Notes: generated from the letters alone by a model not told the origin. A DNA stretch of 64,000 nucleotides from Neoarius graeffei (GCF_027579695.1 NC_083572.1:11628915-11692914), one strand, 5' to 3'; shown: positions 10,881 through 21,805, counted from the stretch's first letter. Numbers and translations: made by a program.

Positions 10881-13800
10881 GCCGGGACCCATCCCCACCA
10901 CCACCGCGTGTCTACCTCGTGGGGTGGGGAAAGGACCCCTGCCCAATAGGCAGCGATGAGTTGAAACCACCCCCTCCGTTAGTGAAGCCTGACCCGCAGG
11001 ATGCACCCCTGACGCAGTTTCTTGGAGATTTGGTTAGGAAAGGCAACGCCAAGCGTATCTATACCCCAGTTGTGGTAGAAGGCAACGTTTCCCTCCAAGC
11101 TCTCTTAGATACCGGGTCAGAAATCACCCTGATGTGTTCCAAAGTCTTCGCAGAGGTTTCTGATGCGCGGCGCGCGCAAGGTAGACCCATCAGAACCGAA
11201 CGTTGTGACGTCAACTTGGTTAGCTTCACCCAGAATCAAGCCCCAGTAACAACCATTGCATGGTTAGAACTCACCTTCCAGGGCATGTCCATCACTCACC
11301 CCACTTACATCTGCTCTGTTGGTGTAGAACCGTTCCTCATTGGCCAAGACCTACTAGATAGGCTAGCGCCCCTCATTGACTGTCGTCGTGGGCAACTGTG
11401 GGCCCAGGTCGCGTCCCCACAGACCCCAGATCCTCGTCGTCACGATCGAGCCTGTTGCGATGAAGTTAGGGTGGAGGCTACTCCACCGATAGCTGAGTCA
11501 GGGCAGGTCCCCGAGAACCTCGAGACCACTCCGCTCCCCCCTGAGCCGAGTCAAGACGCACCAAACTCAACCGACACTCTTCTCAACCGCAACGCGCTTG
11601 ATGGCCACCCGTCTTTCCTTTGCTTTCTTGGCGAATCTGCCCCAACCAGGTACTACCCCTGGATATCTGGCAACATTGCTGTCAACGGCGTCACGGCACC
11701 TGGCGTCAGGTTAGCGCTTTGGTCAGAGAAGTCAGCCATCAGCCAAACGTGGTTCGACATAGTGCGTCAGAGCACTCCTTCCGCTGTCTTTGTGCAGAAG
11801 AGCCACCGGCTACTGTCAGCCGAACAACCCCAGAGCCCCATCAAAGCCACGGGCGTCTGCGCCGTGTCGCTCGCCATCGGTCAGAGAGAATTCCTTCATT
11901 TCTTGAGTGTCGTCCCCGGACTTCCTGACCCACTGGTCATTGGGGCAGACATCTTGGTCAGACTGGGAGCCCAACTGGACCTAGTCAACCGGGTCATCTG
12001 GACCCAAGCCGACGCTGCTAAGCACCCGTTCCAAGCTGACCTGGAACAAATGCGGTCAGGACAAACGATTCCCCAAGCCTGCCATGTCGCTAGCGAATTT
12101 GACATTGTCATTCCCGCTAGGACTGCTGGTTCCCCTCTTAAGCTGGTCATCATGAAAGACCAACAGTTTCGTAGCTCCCAGGCGTTCTTCCAGCCTCTCA
12201 GATTCTTCATGGAGCTCGATTTAGCCGTGTGTGGGACTCCGCTGCTTGAAGTGAGTCATCGTTCCGCTTACCTCCTGGTTCAAAACTCCACGCGGGACGC
12301 CATCACGATCCCCGCCCGTCGGCCTTTAGGCCTTCTGATAGACCAGGCATTCCATGACTTTGAACTCACCATTCCAGTCATCGGTGAGCTGCCAACGCCG
12401 GACACTCATTCCGATCCAGTGGAACCTCCCTGGATCACTCTTCCTTTCCACATGATCCGCATCGAACCTCACATCATGCTTTGCGACGAGCGCATAGTCA
12501 TGACCAAAACTGACACCCCGAAACACATGCTGGTGTATGCTCTTGCCACGCAATCGAGCAACGACACCCCTGCAACTGAGGTCGTTGATTCAGCTCTAGG
12601 TGAACCGTACCCAGGCTTTGAACGAGAAGTTCAACAACAGCTGGTGAAAGCTGACAGCCTGACCACGGACGCCCAGAGACGACAGCTCCGTGAACTGTTC
12701 TACGACTTCAAGGCGATCTGGGCGCGAGATTCCAATGACTGCGGAGTCACGGACATCCACACCGTCCGAATCCCAACAGATCCGAACGCTCCACCGACGT
12801 TCGTGCGGCAATACAAAATCCCGTTAGCCGCATACGACTCAATACAAGAAACACTGGACACTCTGCTGGAAAAGCAGATCATTCGTGAGTGTAACTCGAC
12901 TTACAACTCCCCCTTATGGCCAGTGCTGAAACCGAACGGCAAGTGGCGTCTCACCATTGACTATAGGCAGCTGAACAAGCAAGTGCCCTTGTCAAGATGG
13001 CCCATGATCCATCTGGATCAAGAACTTGCCAAGGTGAAGGGTGCAAAGTTCTTCTCCACCGCCGACGTGGCGAGTGGATTCTGGACCATGCGCGTGGATC
13101 CAGCTGACCAGCACAAGCTGGCCTTTTCCTTTGGGAACCGCCAGCTAACTTTCAACCGATGTCCGTTCGGCTACGCGAACTCCCCCGCTGAATTCAGCAT
13201 CTTCTTGCATAAGGCAATGAGCGATGCCGCAGCTCGTGGCAACTTGATCTATGTCGATGACATCCTCATTAGGTCACAGACTTTTGATGCACACCTCGAA
13301 GAGATACGCCATGTTCTGTCTCAGCTGTCCAGAGCAGGAGCGAAGCTCTCGGTCACCAAAGGGCAGTGGTGTCGCACCAAAGTTGAATACGTTGGACTGT
13401 GCGTTGGGCCAGATGGCATTGAACCCCAGTCGGGGAGGGTGCGGGCTATCCAAGACATCAAAGCCCCATCCAACGTACCCGAACTCAGGAGCTTCTTAGG
13501 GGTCTGCAACTACTCCCGACAGTTCATCGAGGACTACGCGGAGATAGCACGACCGCTCACCGAGCTCCTCCGAAAGGATAAACCCTTCCAGTGGAGTGAG
13601 CCTCAAGAACTCGCGTTCAAGAGCATGAAGCAGAAGCTCTGCTCTGCTCCCTGCCTCGCGTATCCCGACAAAGACAAACCGTTCTTCTTGGAGGCTAGTT
13701 TCTCCACCCACTGCCTGAGCGCTGCACTGTCACAGCAGCATGACAAAGATCGCCGTGTCGTAGCATACGCCAGTCGGCCCCTCAGTGCTGTGGAGTTTAA

Positions 13801-16081
13801 ATTTTCAGACTGCGAAAAAGCCCTGCTGGCCACGGTCTGGGCCGTTGAACACTTTCGCAGTTACATTGGTGGCCAGAAGGTGGTGATAGAGACCAATCAG
13901 CAACCGGTCTCGTTCTTGAACAGCCAGAGGCTGAGAGAGGGAAGAGTTTCGAACAGTCGCATCGCAGCTTGGATGATGGCACTACAGGGCTACGACGTCG
14001 AGGTGAAGTACGCCCAGAACCACAAGATGGTGCTTGGCCGAGGGCTGGCGGAATGCCAGCATTGCGACTGCGAGAATAGTCCAGATCAAACCGAACTAAC
14101 AACCGTACCTGCTCTCCCCTCCGACCACCACTACTATGACGAGAACGTCTGCAAAGACCTCCCCACCGCTTACATAGATGGATGCTCATTCCATCATGAA
14201 TGCAAAGTGCAAGCCGGTGTCGGTATCGTATGGGCGAACGGCCCTATACAAGGGAAATACCAACACCGACTCGGGGCTAAGACTAGCCAATATGCGGAGG
14301 TAGCAGCCGTGCTCATCGTCCTGCAACAAGCTGCCCGTGAGAACATCAAGCGGTTAGTCCTCTGCTCTGATTCAAATTATGCCAGGCATAGCTTCGTCTC
14401 ACACTTTCCCTCGTGGAAGGTGCAGGACATGAAAAATGCAAGGGGCAAGGAAGTGAAACACTCCGAACTCTTCCTAGCATGCGATCGACTCGTAACCGAA
14501 CAGGGAATGTGCGTCTATTGGAAGAAGGTGAAGGGACATTCTCAAGTCCCAGGACCTGACAAAGTCGGTAACGATGAGGCAGATGGCCTCGCCAAAGCGG
14601 GAGCCGTAGACGGCCCCCTTTGGGAATTTCAGCCGCCATGGCTTCCCGAGACGCCACGCCATGACGTAACCGCGATTACTCGCCGACAGGCTAGAGCAGG
14701 TCAAACTGACGCAGTACCCCAAGCAGGAACAGTGCAACTCGGCCGACTGCCCCAGGATGCCGACCTGGTGTCTATGCAGGAAAGGGATCCCGTGATCCAC
14801 CAAATCCGTAAGTTCCTTGCGGACCCCGTGGCGTCCCCAATTTCCCCACAAGAGTTGCAACAGTCCCGAGACTTAAATCACCTTCACAATCTCAAAAACG
14901 GCTTAAAACTCGAGAAAGGACTCCTGGTGTACACACCACGCAACCAGGGACCTCCCCGGTGGGTCGTGCCCACAGATCATAGGGGGGTCATGTTGCAGTA
15001 CGCTCACGACAGCCCGTGCGGGGGCCATAGGAACGCTCAGGCGACCTACCAGACACTCCAACAGATTGTCTATTGGCCCTTCATGATTCAGGACGTTACC
15101 GAGTATGTTAAAGGGTGCTTGATTTGCTGCCAATTCCGACCAGCCCAACCGTTGAACCGCGCCCCACTGCAAAGCAAAGGCATCTCATTCCCCTGGTCTA
15201 ATCTCCAGATAGACTGGGTCGGACCGGTGCCGAAATCAGCTCGAGGTAATAAGTATCTCCTGACCGTCACTTGCGCGTTCACGAAGTGGGTGGAATGCTT
15301 GCCCGCCCCAAACGAAACCGCAGAGACCACCGCTCTCCTTCTTATGAACCATGTGTTCAGCCGTTGGGGCTTGCCCCTATCCATTGATTCCGACCGAGGT
15401 ACTCATTTCACCGCAGAGGTCATGAGAGTGTTGTGGGAGATGCTCGGAGTCGAGGCAAAATTCCACATCGCGTATCATCCTCAGTCTTCCGGTCAGGTCG
15501 AACGCGCCAACCAAACCATCGTGAGCATGCTTCGCAAGTATGTGAGTCACCATGGCAAAGATTGGGACATCAAACTCCCTCTGGTGCTGATGGCCATTCG
15601 GTCCACTCCTCACCGCACCACCGGAGTCACCCCGTTCGAAATGATGACTGGCCGTGAAATGGTTCTTCCCTTACACCTCCTCTACCGACCAGAGGACCTA
15701 AGCGTTGCCACCGCGTACACTGCACACCAGTACGTCACCGACTTGCAACGCCACTTGCAGGCCACATTTGCGTGGGCCCAGGAACACCTCGAAAAGAGTG
15801 CGAAAGGACAGAAAGCTTACTACGACAGAAAGGCGACACACCGTGAGTACGAAGTAGGCGACAGAGTCCTATACTTCAATTTCACCAAACCGGTAGGAGT
15901 AGCCAGAAAATTCTTACCCCGTTGGTCCGGCCCTTTCGAAATCGTCGGTAAACTGTCCCCCGTCGCCTACCGCATCAAAACTTCGAAGCCCAGCCAGGCG
16001 CCTTCGTATAGATGGGTCCATAGCAACCAAATAAAGCTTTTTGAGCAGTCCACACTCCATAGGGGGGTGGACAAACAGTAA
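10877..16081 (+). CDS. pol: Pol polyprotein: PR, PR-like, RT, RNH, RNH, IN
   Basis: Residues are numbered from GTG 10919. Retropepsin with D-T-G-S-E at D64 and a following F-L-I-G-Q-D motif. A second retropepsin-like fold (about 245-365) has S-E-K-S where D-T-G-S should be. RT has [10 protein letters not shown] and Y-V-D-D (778-781). A first RNase H-like domain (about 920-1005) has lost acidic residues (F-L-E-A-S-F-S, E-T-N-Q-Q-P). A second RNase H has D1087, E1127, D1151 and D1219, all expected catalytic acids. Integrase has an HHCC zinc site (15000-15135), a D1432, D1492, E1528 triad (DD35E) and a GPY/F-type C-terminus (R-W-S-G-P-F). No chromodomain and no dUTPase. It has no ATG and lies in the gag frame, so it is probably made as Gag-Pol by readthrough. 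It replicates the element by reverse transcription and integration. The frame is unbroken. Confidence 0.95.
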   Translation, partial: LGRDPSPPPPRVYLVGWGKDPCPIGSDELKPPPPLVKPDPQDAPLTQFLGDLVRKGNAKRIYTPVVVEGNVSLQALLDTGSEITLMCSKVFAEVSDARRAQGRPIRTERCDVNLVSFTQNQAPVTTIAWLELTFQGMSITHPTYICSVGVEPFLIGQDLLDRLAPLIDCRRGQLWAQVASPQTPDPRRHDRACCDEVRVEATPPIAESGQVPENLETTPLPPEPSQDAPNSTDTLLNRNALDGHPSFLCFLGESAPTRYYPWISGNIAVNGVTAPGVRLALWSEKSAISQTWFDIVRQSTPSAVFVQKSHRLLSAEQPQSPIKATGVCAVSLAIGQREFLHFLSVVPGLPDPLVIGADILVRLGAQLDLVNRVIWTQADAAKHPFQADLEQMRSGQTIPQACHVASEFDIVIPARTAGSPLKLVIMKDQQFRSSQAFFQPLRFFMELDLAVCGTPLLEVSHRSAYLLVQNSTRDAITIPARRPLGLLIDQAFHDFELTIPVIGELPTPDTHSDPVEPPWITLPFHMIRIEPHIMLCDERIVMTKTDTPKHMLVYALATQSSNDTPATEVVDSALGEPYPGFEREVQQQLVKADSLTTDAQRRQLRELFYDFKAIWARDSNDCGVTDIHTVRIPTDPNAPPTFVRQYKIPLAAYDSIQETLDTLLEKQIIRECNSTYNSPLWPVLKPNGKWRLTIDYRQLNKQVPLSRWPMIHLDQELAKVKGAKFFSTADVASGFWTMRVDPADQHKLAFSFGNRQLTFNRCPFGYANSPAEFSIFLHKAMSDAAARGNLIYVDDILIRSQTFDAHLEEIRHVLSQLSRAGAKLSVTKGQWCRTKVEYVGLCVGPDGIEPQSGRVRAIQDIKAPSNVPELRSFLGVCNYSRQFIEDYAEIARPLTELLRKDKPFQWSEPQELAFKSMKQKLCSAPCLAYPDKDKPFFLEASFSTHCLSAALSQQHDKDRRVVAYASRPLSAVEFKFSDCEKALLATVWAVEHFRSYIGGQKVVIETNQQPVSFLNSQRLREGRVSNSRIAAWMMALQGYDVEVKYAQNHKMVLGRGLAECQHCDCENSPDQTELTTVPALPSDHHYYDENVCKDLPTAYIDGCSFHHECKVQAGVGIVWANGPIQGKYQHRLGAKTSQYAEVAAVLIVLQQAARENIKRLVLCSDSNYARHSFVSHFPSWKVQDMKNARGKEVKHSELFLACDRLVTEQGMCVYWKKVKGHSQVPGPDKVGNDEADGLAKAGAVDGPLWEFQPPWLPETPRHDVTAITRRQARAGQTDAVPQAGTVQLGRLPQDADLVSMQERDPVIHQIRKFLADPVASPISPQELQQSRDLNHLHNLKNGLKLEKGLLVYTPRNQGPPRWVVPTDHRGVMLQYAHDSPCGGHRNAQATYQTLQQIVYWPFMIQDVTEYVKGCLICCQFRPAQPLNRAPLQSKGISFPWSNLQIDWVGPVPKSARGNKYLLTVTCAFTKWVECLPAPNETAETTALLLMNHVFSRWGLPLSIDSDRGTHFTAEVMRVLWEMLGVEAKFHIAYHPQSSGQVERANQTIVSMLRKYVSHHGKDWDIKLPLVLMAIRSTPHRTTGVTPFEMMTGREMVLPLHLLYRPEDLSVATAYTAHQYVTDLQRHLQATFAWAQEHLEKSAKGQKAYYDRKATHREYEVGDRVLYFNFTKPVGVARKFLPRWSGPFEIVGKLSPVAYRIKTSKPSQAPSYRWVHSNQIKLFEQSTLHRGVDKQ
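11650..12012 (+). other. Degenerate second retropepsin-like domain in Pol
   Basis: Downstream of the active protease (about 11053-11410) a second segment repeats the same order of motifs: a G-N-I-A-V-N-G strand, the active-site position A-L-W-S-E-K-S, and a closing [12 protein letters not shown] that parallels [12 protein letters not shown] in the first. The catalytic Asp is Ser, so it cannot supply an active site. Structural confirmation is lacking. Confidence 0.65.
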
Positions 16082-16190
16082 GTTATAGCCTGCCCAACTT
16101 AGTTGCATGCCTCTCAATCCATAAGCGTGCATCTATAAGTAACCACCCTTGTTACCACTCAAATCGGAATAACAAACTCCTGTATGTTGC

Positions 16191-16192
16191 AG
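16191..16192 (+). promoter_or_regulatory. Candidate splice acceptor for env
   Basis: TGTATGTTGCAG/AAATCC: an AG preceded by a weak pyrimidine stretch, 84 bases before the env ATG. After the junction the first ATG is 16276. It pairs logically with the U5 donor at 8516/8517. Not proven. Confidence 0.4.
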
Positions 16193-16275
16193 AAATCCAG
16201 GGTAGACTACTAACTCAACAGGAGGAGCTGCAGGGCCTAGGCAAAACCCTGCAGGGAACCATACTAACCGTTAAC

Positions 16276-17457
16276 ATGCATTCTACATTAATCAAGAACA
16301 CAGTACATGCCGTAGACAGGCTAGCAGCAATCATGAGAAGCGAAGTCAAGTACGTCCGAGTAATCCGAGACCTAATGCAGGACCTGATGAGAGAAGTAAG
16401 TAGCTCTCTCAGCACCCTGAGTGGACGTAAAATCCCACCATATTTGATACCCCTCAGCATGGTTGACAGCATACTCCGATCTACTACCACGACTAACGTT
16501 TACTCATCACAGATTCATCTGGCTTATAGTCTTGGCAGTGCTATCCCCATTTTTGTGAACCCTCAAAACCTAGAAATAGGCTTCATCCTCAATCTCCCCG
16601 TTATTGAACGGCAAAACATATACAGAATCAAATCTGTCCTTAATGTAGGTTTCTGGAACAACGACGTACACGTACGTTTGCAGACACCTCCCACCATAGC
16701 CTATCACGATGACAACCCCTCTATCTACCTCGTCCCTAACTTAGACATGTGCATCTCTACCAAAGATATCCACTGGGTCTGCCCCAGCAATCCCTTTATC
16801 CGAGACACCACAGACCGTCTCTGTGGATTGACAAAAGTCCCCGAGCAGAAGTGTGCAGGCAAATTGTCTATTAAAGATGAAGGAATAGGAACTAGAGTAG
16901 AAAGAGCTGGTAATCGGTGGCTAATCAACACTCCCCAAACTGAGATTCTGGTATCATATGATCAACATAACACTGCCACTAGAATGAAGATCCCTAACGA
17001 AACCTCTCTCCTAAGTGTCCCACTAGGAGCCACTGTTCACGTGGGTGACATCACCCTCCATCACCTTAGCGCTGACCAGTATGAGACCGAGATAGAAATG
17101 CCCGATGCCTTCCCAGGTCACGAACTTGAGATAAACTCCACCCTCCAAGCACAACTACTGCTGGAAGGGACCAAAACCGTGCAATTCGATCTTAAGCCCA
17201 CTGGCATCGCTACCACTTTCTTGAATAACCGCGCAAACCCTTCGTCCGATCAAGGATCTTTAATAAGCCGAATTGCGCTGGGATTTCTAGCTAGCGGTTG
17301 GGTTATCACAGTCTTCATAGCCATCACTCTACATAGGTACATACTGACACTACACCGCAAACTGGACAAAATGATCTACGCACCTGAGAAATTAGATCGT
17401 GGCATTGTCCGATTCTCCATCAGGCCTAAGGCCTCCACTAACTTTCTTGAAGAGTAG
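16276..17457 (+). CDS. env: Env-like F-type fusion glycoprotein ORF
   Basis: 393 residues, frame +1 relative to window start, 3' of pol as expected for env. Residues 1-60 are heptad-rich, ending in a G-R-K-I-P-P-Y-L-I-P segment, which resembles the heptad-repeat region of F-type fusion subunits (baculovirus F, errantivirus env, paramyxovirus-like). The middle contains several Cys (MCIS, WVCPSN, RLCG, QKCAG) and N-glycosylation sequons such as N-E-T and N-S-T. One hydrophobic span near residues 335-358 (A-L-G-F-L-A-S-G-W-V-I-T-V-F) serves as membrane anchor, followed by a basic cytoplasmic tail. No signal peptide follows the ATG. The frame is open upstream to 16063, so an N-terminal part could be supplied by splicing, or the receptor-binding portion may be lost. 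Family assignment is inference from layout. Confidence 0.65.
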   Translation: MHSTLIKNTVHAVDRLAAIMRSEVKYVRVIRDLMQDLMREVSSSLSTLSGRKIPPYLIPLSMVDSILRSTTTTNVYSSQIHLAYSLGSAIPIFVNPQNLEIGFILNLPVIERQNIYRIKSVLNVGFWNNDVHVRLQTPPTIAYHDDNPSIYLVPNLDMCISTKDIHWVCPSNPFIRDTTDRLCGLTKVPEQKCAGKLSIKDEGIGTRVERAGNRWLINTPQTEILVSYDQHNTATRMKIPNETSLLSVPLGATVHVGDITLHHLSADQYETEIEMPDAFPGHELEINSTLQAQLLLEGTKTVQFDLKPTGIATTFLNNRANPSSDQGSLISRIALGFLASGWVITVFIAITLHRYILTLHRKLDKMIYAPEKLDRGIVRFSIRPKASTNFLEE

Positions 17458-17817
17458 GCTTGCTAACACGCTAACTAACCCCTCTTTTCCATTTTCCTTT
17501 ATGGAGTTTTGATTATTTTTGTTTGCTGTGTGAAATATTGTATGTAGAAGGTAGTTAAGTAGCCATAGTGTAATTGTTTTCATGTCCAAGTGCCTATGCT
17601 TTCATGCCCAAGTGCCTATGCATCTTATGGACTGTATGAAATGAATTGAACTGTTGAACTGTGTCTGAAAGACTTTTCACAGAAAGGACCCTTGGAACTA
17701 CCTCATTGTGGAACTACCTCATTGTGGAACTACCTCATTGTGGATTACTAGGGACCGTGGGTCGCAGACTAAACACCATGTGCCCATAGGGTATCACTCC
17801 TTTCAGCGCCTATGGCC
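17458..17817 (+). other. Retroelement 3' non-coding region with short repeats
   Basis: It contains two 22-bp copies beginning CATGYCCAAGTGCCTATG (17581-17624) and three exact 16-bp copies of GGAACTACCTCATTGT (17694-17741). No ORF. It may hold export or 3'-processing elements; that is speculation. Confidence 0.7.
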
Positions 17818-17827
17818 AAGGGGGGAA
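17818..17827 (+). other. Polypurine tract
   Basis: AAGGGGGGAA directly abuts the 3' LTR start (TGTTGG at 17828), the standard plus-strand priming site of LTR retroelements. Confidence 0.9.
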
Positions 17828-19567
17828 TGTTGGTAACTCGGCAGCGCCCCCTATAACGATCCCACAATTTCCTTGCGCGCTCCACCCGGATGTGACGTGA
17901 AGTGGAACTGCTTTAACTGTATCGAGAGCGCCTCGATTCGCTCTCTCATGTTCTGACTACTGGAGTGGTCGGACGGACTGTAGGCACGCAAGCTACAGTG
18001 TTGAGACTAACCGCTATTGTCTGAGAACAGCCTGTTCAAATTAGTTTCGGCCGAACTTTTGAACGACCCGCTAAGTTTCAGCGATATAGTGGTTTCGATT
18101 CTAAACCTTTGCAAAGTTTAACTACAGTTAAGTAGTTTTCCACGCTAAGAGGCATTTGCGGACAGCTTCGCTCCTCTCAGCCTTTTTCTCGTCGACGCAT
18201 CACCGGAGGTTTCTCCTGAAGCACCGTGGGCCAGCTAGGCCTTCATCTCCCTGCTTCGTTAGCCGCGGTTGGACGCAACGCGCCGCTAACCTCCTCTCCT
18301 CGGACTGCGACCCTCAGCGCGGACATCGGAGAAAGAACTTCCATCGCATTGAGTAGGCACTTGGGCAAATTTTTAATTTGTAGCTTATTCAGATGGTTGT
18401 TAGGGTCATGTTTAAGCTTTGAGCTATTTAGCATACCCGCTCAGACACGGAAGGTGTTTGTTTGTTTTTAGTGTTTGTTTGTTTGTTTTATTGTTTGTTT
18501 TGGTTCTGTTTTTTTTTCTTTGAACTTGTTAGACAGGGTATCTTGCATGATATCTTTCCTTAACTCCATTGCTAGCTTCCCTATCTGATTAGCAGCGCAG
18601 CGACAAGTTTGTTATTTTAAGCTCCGAGGCTAGACCGCTACAAGGCCTAGTTCTCTCCATCCAACACATATACACACTCTCTCACACTCTTTCTCTCTCT
18701 CTCTCTCTCGCGTTGAGTTCTTTGCCTAGATAGTCTGTTGGAAATTGTTGTTAAGTGCAGTGTTTGGATCCAGCTGTAGCGTGGTCAGATTCTCCTTAGC
18801 AACTTATTGCTAGCTGGTAGGCTTGTGTTCTCGACTAGGCCTGCAGGCGCCATTTTTCCGACGCCATTTTGATACCTTCCTCATTGAGTTACCTGTGATA
18901 CGACACCTAGGCACTGACCGCCATTTTGTTTAAGCATTACCAGAGTGGCTAGCATTAGCATCTGCCCACAGATACACACACAAAGCACACATTAGCCACA
19001 GAGCTAATCCTTTGTTCTATTTAGCTAACATTCCTTTGTTTTAGCTAACATTCCTTTGTTTTAGCTAACGACAAGCTAGGTCACACACACACGCATCGGC
19101 TTGCCCTAGCCTCACACACACGCACACACAAGGGATTCTTTTCTTTTTTTTTTCCTTCTCTCTTTCTCTCTCTCTTTCCCTCAAATTTATAGTCCAGGTG
19201 TAATTGTTCCATTGTTTTGTCTTGTTATTACCTTTGCTGACATTGAATGTATTTTGAGTTTATTATTATTAGTGAGTAGTAGACAAATAAAAGCTAATAA
19301 AATTGAATTGCATTTTACTTGTTCCTGTTGTTTATTCACAAGGTCAACTATTTAGAACTCCTTTTTCCTTCAGAATTTAGCTTTTGTATACAACTGGGTT
19401 TCCCATCTAATACAGAGCTACCATTAATCTTGAGTGTAACCATTCACGGTGAGTATTAAGATTAATAATTTAAGATTTTATGAGACTGATCTTTATTTAT
19501 AAATTGATTAATTTAATTATCAATTATCACATAATTTATAATTTAATTAATCCCAATTCAACCTACA
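17828..19567 (+). repeat. 3' LTR of the retroelement
   Basis: 1740 bp, the same as the 5' LTR with no relative indel. ORFs translated inside the two copies are identical, and no mismatch was noticed by eye. It ends CCTACA, followed by the target duplication AATG at 19568-19571. The equivalent donor, poly(A) signal and GCCATTTT sites are displaced by 10932 bases. Confidence 0.95.
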
Positions 19568-19798
19568 AATGTAATAACAAAGTCACAAACTCAAGGTCCA
19601 TGGGCTATCAAAAGTCAAATAATGACAATAGTGCAATTGTGACAAGGGTGGGCAGAGTTGGGGGGCCCAAAATTCTAATCTTTCATGGGGCCCAAAATTT
19701 CTGGCGGCGCCCCTGCCTGTTGCACCCTGTTTTTGGTGTGTCTGGCTGTTTTGGCTGAACTCAAGACCCAGCTCTAATCGTAACTGTTCACCACTGAA

Positions 19799-19950
19799 GG
19801 GTTCATATTTATCCATCCATCCATCCATTATCTGTAGCCACTTATCCTATTCTACAGGGTCGCAGGCAACCTGGAGCCTATCCCAGCTGACTATGGGCGA
19901 GAGGTAGGGTACACCCTGGAAAAGTCGCCAGATCATGGGTTCATATTTAA
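19799..19950 (-). repeat. Head-truncated SINE with 13-bp TSD
   Basis: Only about 126 bp of the SINE tail region (19812-19937), lacking the tRNA head, with an ATCC-repeat tail. It is flanked by the perfect 13-bp duplication GGGTTCATATTTA at 19799-19811 and 19938-19950. The duplication shows that it inserted already truncated. Confidence 0.85.
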
Positions 19951-20272
19951 CTACGGTATGTAAAATAACAATATAAAATACATGTCTGTGTATGTAAACT
20001 TCTGACTGCAGTTGTAGATAAAGCTACATGGAGCACTAAACAGATGCAGATTGTGTCATTGCGTTTCACCCCCAGAGTGCACATGTTGTGGTGTGGTTGT
20101 ATAAGTGTTCACGCCCATTGCCGTGAAGCCCCTAAATTAGTTCTGGTGCAATTAGTTGCCTTTAAAAGTCACATGGTTAGTTGAATAAAATGCACCTGTA
20201 TGCAATTGAAGTGGCACATGATCTCAATCTACATATTCCTGTTGATGGAGGGTTTTTTTTTTTAAAGAACAT

Positions 20273-21373
20273 CAGCTGTGTCCAAAATCACTCACTCATT
20301 CATTACTCCCTACTCACTATCTAGGGAATTCTATTTCGAGGACTATATCATGAGCTCATTGGTAAAATGAAAAAACACTTTCGGACGCTACTCCACCGTG
20401 CCGTTATTTACATCATTACTGTCGCACAATTAAAACGTGCCAGATCAGTCGACTGGTGGGTTTTCAAAATAAATACATGCATGTATTTTTGTGATAAATC
20501 CATATTATACTGAGCGTATTTCCCACATTAATAAATACAAAGCACTTTGGGTCTGCTGGATCTTTCAGTTCTTTTAAATCAAGGCTGAATACTTTCTTCT
20601 TTGCCACTGACTTTTATTAAATCAAATTTGAGGCGTTTGATTAATTCCTCGCTCTGCACTCTAACTTTTATCCTTGTATTTTATCTGTCTTATTCTAATT
20701 TAGCTTATTTTCTATTCTCTTACTATTTTAATTGGACTTGAATGTCTGTTTATGTGTTTCTTCCTCCATTCATTCATTCATTCATTCATTCATCCCAACA
20801 CACTTTTTTTTTCTTTCAGCCTGACTGCAATACATGATGGTATATATTGCTTGGTTAGTGACCATCAGTTGGACACTACTTTTCACAATGCATTGTGGGA
20901 TACTTTGAGTCCACTATATCAAGTCAAAGTCCCTCTCACACCAGAATCTGGTCTTCCCAGGTAGTCTTCTGTCCCAGTACTAACCAACTCTTTCAGGTGT
21001 ATGGGTGCAGCGCCGATCTCCATTTCGATAGCTCTCAGCCTCTCGCCTACACAGCTAGGGTTACAGTGGGGGGGCTAGTCCTCTGGTAACCATGAAAGTT
21101 TGACTTCCCCACTCACATCTGTATTGCAGCATACCTTGCCAGATGGTAGTAGGTACCATTTTTATGATGGTCTTTGGTATGGCCTGACTGCGAGTAGAAC
21201 TCACGATTTCCTGGTCGAGAGGCGGACACACCGTCCACTAGGCCAACTCGTGGGGAGTCCACTATATAGGGTGTAATAATTCTCACTATACTGTACATTC
21301 GGACAGCAATACAAACTGGTGAACTCACTATATAGTCGACTATATAGTGAGTAGTGAGTGATTTCAGACACCG
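20273..21373. mobile_element. Non-autonomous DNA transposon (MITE-like)
   Basis: Imperfect terminal inverted repeats: left CTGTGTCCAAAATCACTCAC and, reversed from the right end near 21373, GGTGTCTGAAATCACTCAC. Both ends also carry the CTCACTAT/ATAGTGAG words, making them partly self-complementary. No target duplication was resolved. It contains a SINE at 20907-21267. Confidence 0.5.
20907..21267 (-). repeat. SINE of a second family, with 13-bp TSD
   Basis: A different SINE family from the copy at 953. The minus-strand tRNA-like head is at the right end. The body is 20920-21254 and its relative is at 52897-53259. The perfect 13-bp duplication GAGTCCACTATAT lies at 20907-20919 and 21255-21267. 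Confidence 0.85.
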
Positions 21374-21803
21374 GGATAGTTTCATGAAGATCAAGGAGAT
21401 ATCAAAACTTGGATACTTACTTAGAGAATGGGTGTCAGGGTTTGGTTATCCCAAACTTCTCCTCCACTTATCCTGTGGACAATCTATCATTAAAAATTGG
21501 AAATAATATTGCATCTGGCCACCCAACAAAAGTTTGGTCGTTTATATTGAGATCATGTGGCACTTTAATTGCATGCAGGTGGACTATCTGATTTTTGATG
21601 GCATCAGAACTAATTTAGGTGTTTCATGGCGGGGGTGAATACTTATAGCATTACAATTTTTCATTTCTTTATTTGTTAACAATTCTGCAAACCATACTGA
21701 TGTTTTCCCATCACTCAGTGTGATTGACTATTATCGATAAATTGTAGCACAAGCAAAATAGGCGATGGGGAATACTTGTGCAAGGCACCATAGCTACCTT
21801 TCC

Positions 21804-21805
<2 letters not shown>

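Larger units (their letters stand above)
6896..19567 (+). mobile_element. Complete LTR retroelement / endogenous retrovirus
   Basis: A 12.7-kb provirus-like element: 5' LTR 6896-8635, primer-binding-site candidate 8642-8658, gag 9068-10876, pol 10877-16081, env-like 16276-17457, polypurine tract 17818-17827, 3' LTR 17828-19567. The LTRs start TGTTGG and end CCTACA, are both 1740 bp and keep a constant 10932-base offset, so there is no indel between them. A 4-bp target duplication AATG lies at 6892-6895 and 19568-19571. All three reading frames are open. Pol order is protease, RT, RNase H, integrase (Ty3/Gypsy-retrovirus order). The dual RNase H and F-like env make it a candidate for a retrovirus-related lineage rather than a plain Gypsy element. 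From memory, the recently described lokiretroviruses share such traits, but this could not be tested. Confidence 0.93.
5623..19723. mobile_element. hAT-type element split by an endogenous retrovirus
   Basis: Outer ends are CATGGGCGCCGCCAG at 5631-5645 and, reversed, CAGGGGCGCCGCCAG at 19715-19701: a 15-bp terminal inverted repeat with one mismatch. Both sides carry the perfect 8-bp duplication CCTGTTGC (5623-5630 and 19716-19723). An 8-bp duplication with CA-G-rich termini is typical of hAT transposons. Without the retrovirus (6896-19567 plus its 4-bp duplication) the element is about 1.4 kb, so it is non-autonomous. It retains one transposase-like exon (5989-6085). Its two ends are now about 14 kb apart. 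Confidence 0.8.
20075..21793. mobile_element. Degenerate Tc1-type transposon relic
   Basis: Left part (20100-20240) has GAAGCCCCTAAATTAGTTCT-like and GCACCTGTATGCAATT-like words. The right part ends with GGGGGTGAATACTTAT and GCAAGGCACC, both typical of the untranslated ends of fish Tc1 elements. Nearly all of the transposase is missing and a MITE with a SINE occupies the middle. Exact ends uncertain. Confidence 0.5.

Noticed and set aside
13797..14189. Antisense ORFs across pol (for example 130 codons)
   Set aside because: They lie opposite strong protease, RT, RNase H and integrase coding sequence and show no independent motif.
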